A DNA stretch of 9,037 bases. Origin: an uncultured Isosphaeraceae bacterium (GTDB lineage: Bacteria; Planctomycetota; Planctomycetia; Isosphaerales; Isosphaeraceae). The position numbers and the translations under genes are program-made. The stretch is from positions 1-9,037 of the forward strand of contig CALCIC010001015.1 in NCBI GenBank assembly GCA_937907405.1, in the 5' to 3' direction. Below, one piece after another: positions 6,965 through 9,037 of the stretch. Position 1 is the stretch's first letter; every line of letters starts with the position of its first letter. Under the pieces are notes generated by a model that searched no databases, was not told where the DNA came from, and saw nothing but the letters and a program-made list of their open reading frames with translations.

Positions 6965-7693
6965 ATGGCCAAGCGAAAAGATGCGAAGGGGGCCAAGGGT
7001 CGAAAGCCCCCGTCGCGGTCGCCGTTGTCGAAGAAGCTTCATGCGATGCGCATCACCTACCAGGAGGGGGGCGTCTTTCAGTTGAAGATCACGCTGATGG
7101 GCGTCACGCCGCCGATCTGGCGACGGATACTCGTCGAAGACTGCACACTGGAAGATTTGCACTTCATCATCCAGTCGGTGATGGGCTGGGGAAACGACCA
7201 CCTCTATTGCTTCGAGGACGGAAAAAGGGAGTACAAGGGCACCGACCCCATGGGCATGAGGGGCGAAGCCGAAACCAGCGACGTCGACCTCAGCGAGGTC
7301 GCCCGGATGGTGAATTCGAAGTTCCACTACACCTACGATTTCGGCGACGACTGGCTGCACGAGCTGCTGGTCGAGGCGTACGGACCGCCCGAGGAGGGAC
7401 GGACGTATCCGGCCTGCATCGCCGGCATGCGAGCCTGTCCGCCGGAGGACGTGGGCGGAGTCTGGGGTTACAGGAATCTCGTCGAGCTCCTCAAGGATCC
7501 CGAGCGCGACGAGAGCGACGAGCGCCTGGAGTGGCTGGGCGAGTACGACCCGGAAGCCTTCGACGTCGACGCCGTGAACAGGGCGCTGAGCAGGACGTGC
7601 GGGCCCGATTCACTCTCGGACGAGGAAGAGGAAGAGGACGAGGAAGAGGAAGACGAAGACGACGAGGGTGAGAGCGATTCATCGATCACCTAG
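6965..7693 (+). CDS. Plasmid pRiA4b ORF-3-like (MM3350-like) family protein
   Basis: A 242-residue protein carrying the full PRiA4_ORF3 domain at about residues 36-210. Family hallmarks visible are FQLKITLMGVTPPIWRRI (38-55), LHFIIQSVMGWGNDHLYCF (65-83), the FHYTYDFGDDWLHEL core (120-134), YPACIAGMRACPPEDVGG (148-165) with WGYRNLVELLKDP just after, and WLGEYDPEAFDVDAVNRAL (190-208). The biochemical role of this family is unknown. Relatives occur on plasmids, beside IS1096-type elements and in many chromosomes, and the fold is known from the archaeal protein MM3350. The domain has a Lys/Arg-rich N-terminal tail (about 1-29) and a strongly acidic tail (about 217-239, mostly Glu and Asp), giving marked charge polarity. 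The acidic tail is encoded by a purine-rich GAGGAAGAG-like tract around 7619-7675. The stop codon TAG ends exactly where a dispersed repeat begins (base 7693). The upstream small gene is probably cotranscribed. Confidence 0.92.
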   Translation: MAKRKDAKGAKGRKPPSRSPLSKKLHAMRITYQEGGVFQLKITLMGVTPPIWRRILVEDCTLEDLHFIIQSVMGWGNDHLYCFEDGKREYKGTDPMGMRGEAETSDVDLSEVARMVNSKFHYTYDFGDDWLHELLVEAYGPPEEGRTYPACIAGMRACPPEDVGGVWGYRNLVELLKDPERDESDERLEWLGEYDPEAFDVDAVNRALSRTCGPDSLSDEEEEEDEEEEDEDDEGESDSSIT

Positions 7694-7840
7694 AGCGGTT
7701 TCCTGATGGGTTGCGCGGTTCGCCGCCGGGACTCGACCGTTCGCCCTGTGGAGTGCGGGAGCTTGCTCCCGCGCGCAATGCGTGTTGGAAGCGGCGGCAA
7801 GCCGCCGCACTCCACGACCCGTGGGACCGACGTCTTGGAT
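7693..7840 (+). repeat. Dispersed intergenic repeat, long copy (inverted relative to 8938-9006)
   Basis: Two conserved blocks flank a variable core. The first 26 bases (7693-7718) are a perfect inverted match to 8981-9006. Bases 7802-7840 match the reverse complement of 8938-8976 in 38 of 39 positions. The 83-base core between them is replaced by only four bases in the other copy. The core and its edges form a near-perfect branched structure. GTGGAGT (7748-7754) pairs with ACTCCAC (7809-7815). It encloses GCGGGAGC-TT-GCTCCCGC (7755-7772) and GCGGCGGC-AA-GCCGCCGC (7791-7808). This is typical of REP/BIME-like elements. It lies between convergent genes and could serve as a transcription barrier, although no T-run follows the hairpins. 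Confidence 0.85.
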
Positions 7841-7971
7841 TGCAAGACATGCTCATTTCAAACTCAAACCATTCTTGTCGGCGAGCCGATAGCGAATCGC
7901 TCTAGCTTATTTGACCAAATATCCCAATTTGCTCATCTGACGTACGTGACGCTTTCGTGGCTTCGGAGCCC
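7841..7971. other. AT-rich intergenic patch between the repeat and the SDR gene
   Basis: Bases 7841-7945 are about 44% GC by hand count, far below the rest of the window. No gene is supported. A plus-strand frame starting inside the repeat runs through it but has no ribosome binding site. A small palindrome, ACGTACGT, lies within a TGACG-TACG-TGACG direct repeat at 7938-7951, just beyond the 3' end of the SDR gene. No factor-independent terminator is seen on either strand. Confidence 0.6.
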
Positions 7972-8751
7972 TCACCAGGCCGTGTAGCCGCCGTCGATGA
8001 CGAGGGTGGCGCCGGTCATGTAGGACGAGGCGTCGCTGGCCAGGTAGACGGCCAGGGGGGCCAACTCGTCGGGCTCGCCGAGCCTTCCCATCGGGATCAT
8101 GCTCTCGAACGTCTCCCGAAGTTCGGGACGCTCGCCGAACCAGCGGCGGTTGGGGTCGGTGAGGAAGCCTCCCGGCGCGATCGCGTTCACCGTGACGCCT
8201 TGCGGGGCCCAGTCGGCGGCCAGGACCCTGGTGAACTGGATCAGCGCGGCCTTCGACGCCTCGTACGTCCGACCCCGGATTCCTCGGGTGGCGATCATGC
8301 CCGAGATCGACGCCACGTTGACGACCCGGCCCCAGCCGCGATCGAGCATCGCGCCGCCGACGACCTTCGACCAGACGAAGGCGCTCGTGAGGTTCAGGTC
8401 CATGATCCTCTGCCAGTCGGCCAGGTCGAGCTGCTCGGTCGGGACGTCGATCCGTCGGCCGCCGACGTTGTTGACGAGGACGTCGACGGGCCCCCAGCGG
8501 TCGATCACGAGCCGGGCCGCGGCCTCGCCGGCCTCCGGCTCGCCGACGTCCGCGGAGAGGGTCTCGACCGAGCGTCCGGTTCCCGTCAGCGCGGCCTTCG
8601 CCTCCCGGAGCGCGTCCTCGTCCCGCCCGACGAGGACCAGGTCCGCGCCGGCCTCCGCGAGCCCCTTCGCCATCGAGAACCCAAGCCCGCGGCTCCCCCC
8701 CGTCACGCAGGCGCGACGACCATCGAGCCGGAAACGATCGAAAACGCCCAC
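7972..8751 (-). CDS. SDR family NAD(P)-dependent oxidoreductase (gluconate/deoxygluconate dehydrogenase-like)
   Basis: A complete 259-residue classical short-chain dehydrogenase/reductase of normal length (about 250). It has the Rossmann cofactor motif TGGSRGLG at 17-24, Asp68 in SADVG, and NNVG at 94-97 (usually NNAG). The catalytic tetrad is Asn120, Ser150, Tyr163 and Lys167 (YEASK), followed by APGG at 192-195. Arg21 and Arg43 near the nucleotide pocket suggest NADP(H). The C-terminal part (MGRLGEPDELAPLAVYLASD, then GATLVIDGGY) resembles gluconate 5-dehydrogenase and 2-deoxy-D-gluconate 3-dehydrogenase relatives, but SDR substrates cannot be read reliably from sequence. The start is GTG at 8751, with a good Shine-Dalgarno sequence (GAGGTGA) just upstream and no ATG at the expected place. 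The protein is cytoplasmic, with no signal peptide. The gene stands alone, converges with the pRiA4b ORF-3-like gene, and lies between two inverted repeat copies. Confidence 0.93.
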   Translation of the reverse strand: MGVFDRFRLDGRRACVTGGSRGLGFSMAKGLAEAGADLVLVGRDEDALREAKAALTGTGRSVETLSADVGEPEAGEAAARLVIDRWGPVDVLVNNVGGRRIDVPTEQLDLADWQRIMDLNLTSAFVWSKVVGGAMLDRGWGRVVNVASISGMIATRGIRGRTYEASKAALIQFTRVLAADWAPQGVTVNAIAPGGFLTDPNRRWFGERPELRETFESMIPMGRLGEPDELAPLAVYLASDASSYMTGATLVIDGGYTAW

Positions 8752-8754
8752 CTG

Positions 8755-8761
8755 TCACCTC
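8755..8761 (-). promoter_or_regulatory. Shine-Dalgarno sequence deciding the GTG start of the SDR gene
   Basis: On the minus strand GAGGTGA precedes GTG, with three bases between them (six from GAGG). This near-consensus site supports GTG at 8751 as the start. The resulting N-terminus (MGVFDRFRLDGRRACVTGG) places the cofactor loop at the usual SDR position. Confidence 0.8.
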
Positions 8762-8937
8762 GAACTAAAACGCCCGACTGGGATCGATCGGAAGCCCCGG
8801 CGACTCCGCTCGCTCCATCCCGTAGAGAACGGAGGATGCCCTCTTCTCACCATTGGAACCATGTTCGCGGCCTGCCGCCGTCAAGTCCAGCCTGGCCCGG
8901 GCGTCTCCGGAATGTACTCCTCTTCCCAGCCCCAAAG
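8762..8937. other. Upstream region of the SDR gene, no supported gene
   Basis: This stretch should hold the promoter of the minus-strand SDR gene, but no clear -35/-10 pair is visible. A minus-strand frame enters from the right window edge, passes through the repeat copy and ends at TGA (8881-8883). It has 51 complete codons but is not supported strongly enough to call a gene: its third positions are less GC-rich than those of the real genes, and it includes the dispersed repeat. Confidence 0.5.
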
Positions 8938-9006
8938 ATCCAGGACGTCGGTCCCACGGGTCGTGGAGTGCGGCGGATCGCCGCGCAACCCATCAGGAAA
9001 CCGCTC
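8938..9006 (-). repeat. Dispersed intergenic repeat, short copy (inverted relative to 7693-7840)
   Basis: This carries both conserved blocks of the longer copy in the opposite orientation: 8981-9006 matches all 26 bases and 8938-8976 matches 38 of 39. The two blocks are separated by only four bases instead of 83. Even so, the junction forms its own perfect hairpin, GCGGCG-GAT-CGCCGC (8970-8984). The remaining bases to the window edge (9007-9037) hold nothing I can identify. Confidence 0.85.
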
Positions 9007-9037
9007 GATTTCGAGGAGTTGCGTCCATGCCGCCCCC

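Noticed and set aside
7755..7808. CRISPR-like repeat array from the two similar hairpins
   Set aside because: The two hairpins differ in sequence, there are only two, and no cas gene or regular spacer pattern is present.
7706..7987. Plus-strand open frame of 93 codons in the repeat and AT-rich patch
   Set aside because: It starts inside the dispersed repeat, has no ribosome binding site and reads through hairpins; repeats of this sort often yield spurious hypothetical proteins.
7907..8758. Minus-strand open frame of 283 codons overlapping the SDR gene
   Set aside because: It is in a different frame from the SDR with its intact catalytic tetrad, and the translation is Arg/Gly-rich low complexity.
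7693..9006. Classical insertion sequence or composite transposon
   Set aside because: There is no transposase, the repeat copies differ in length and core, and no target-site duplication is visible; only a repeat-flanked segment can be supported.

Overview
The window is very GC-rich (roughly 70% by eye, GC-ending codons preferred) and most likely comes from a planctomycete, probably of the Isosphaeraceae type. The strongest pointer is a 1,123-residue exported protein. It joins a PVC-type membrane-bound dehydrogenase propeller, HEAT-like repeats and a C-terminal CxxCH heme domain, an architecture characteristic of Planctomycetes and Verrucomicrobia. The organism call is an inference from gene content and composition, since no rRNA or marker gene is present.

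Layout, left to right. (1) 1-206: the C-terminal end of an unrecognised plus-strand gene. (2) 246-2798: hrpB, a complete DEAH-box ATP-dependent helicase, 39 bases after that gene. (3) 2799-3177: a gene-free stretch with a repeat-like element bounded by imperfect inverted arms, followed by two perfect short inverted repeats just upstream of the next gene. (4) 3178-6549: the PVC-type dehydrogenase/cytochrome. (5) 6592-6936 and 6965-7693: a small gene of unknown function and a pRiA4b ORF-3-like (MM3350-like) protein. They are tightly spaced, each has a good Shine-Dalgarno sequence, and they probably form an operon that may be read through from the dehydrogenase. (6) 7693-9006: a minus-strand SDR oxidoreductase lying between two inverted copies of one dispersed intergenic repeat, with an AT-rich patch beside its 3' end.

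The genes do not make up one obvious pathway. HrpB is a housekeeping-type RNA helicase-like ATPase. The dehydrogenase/cytochrome probably acts outside the cytoplasmic membrane on an unknown, possibly sugar-like, substrate and passes electrons to its own heme. The SDR is a cytoplasmic dehydrogenase of the gluconate/deoxygluconate-dehydrogenase-like group and probably NADP(H)-linked.

No defence system, CRISPR array, transposase, phage gene, tRNA or rRNA is visible. The most noteworthy structures lie in non-coding DNA: the inverted pair of REP/BIME-like repeats around the SDR gene, whose conserved flanks enclose interchangeable hairpin cores; the tandem palindromes upstream of the cytochrome gene; and the inverted-arm element after hrpB. 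The small gene plus pRiA4b ORF-3-like pair is the best candidate for an uncharacterised protein unit.
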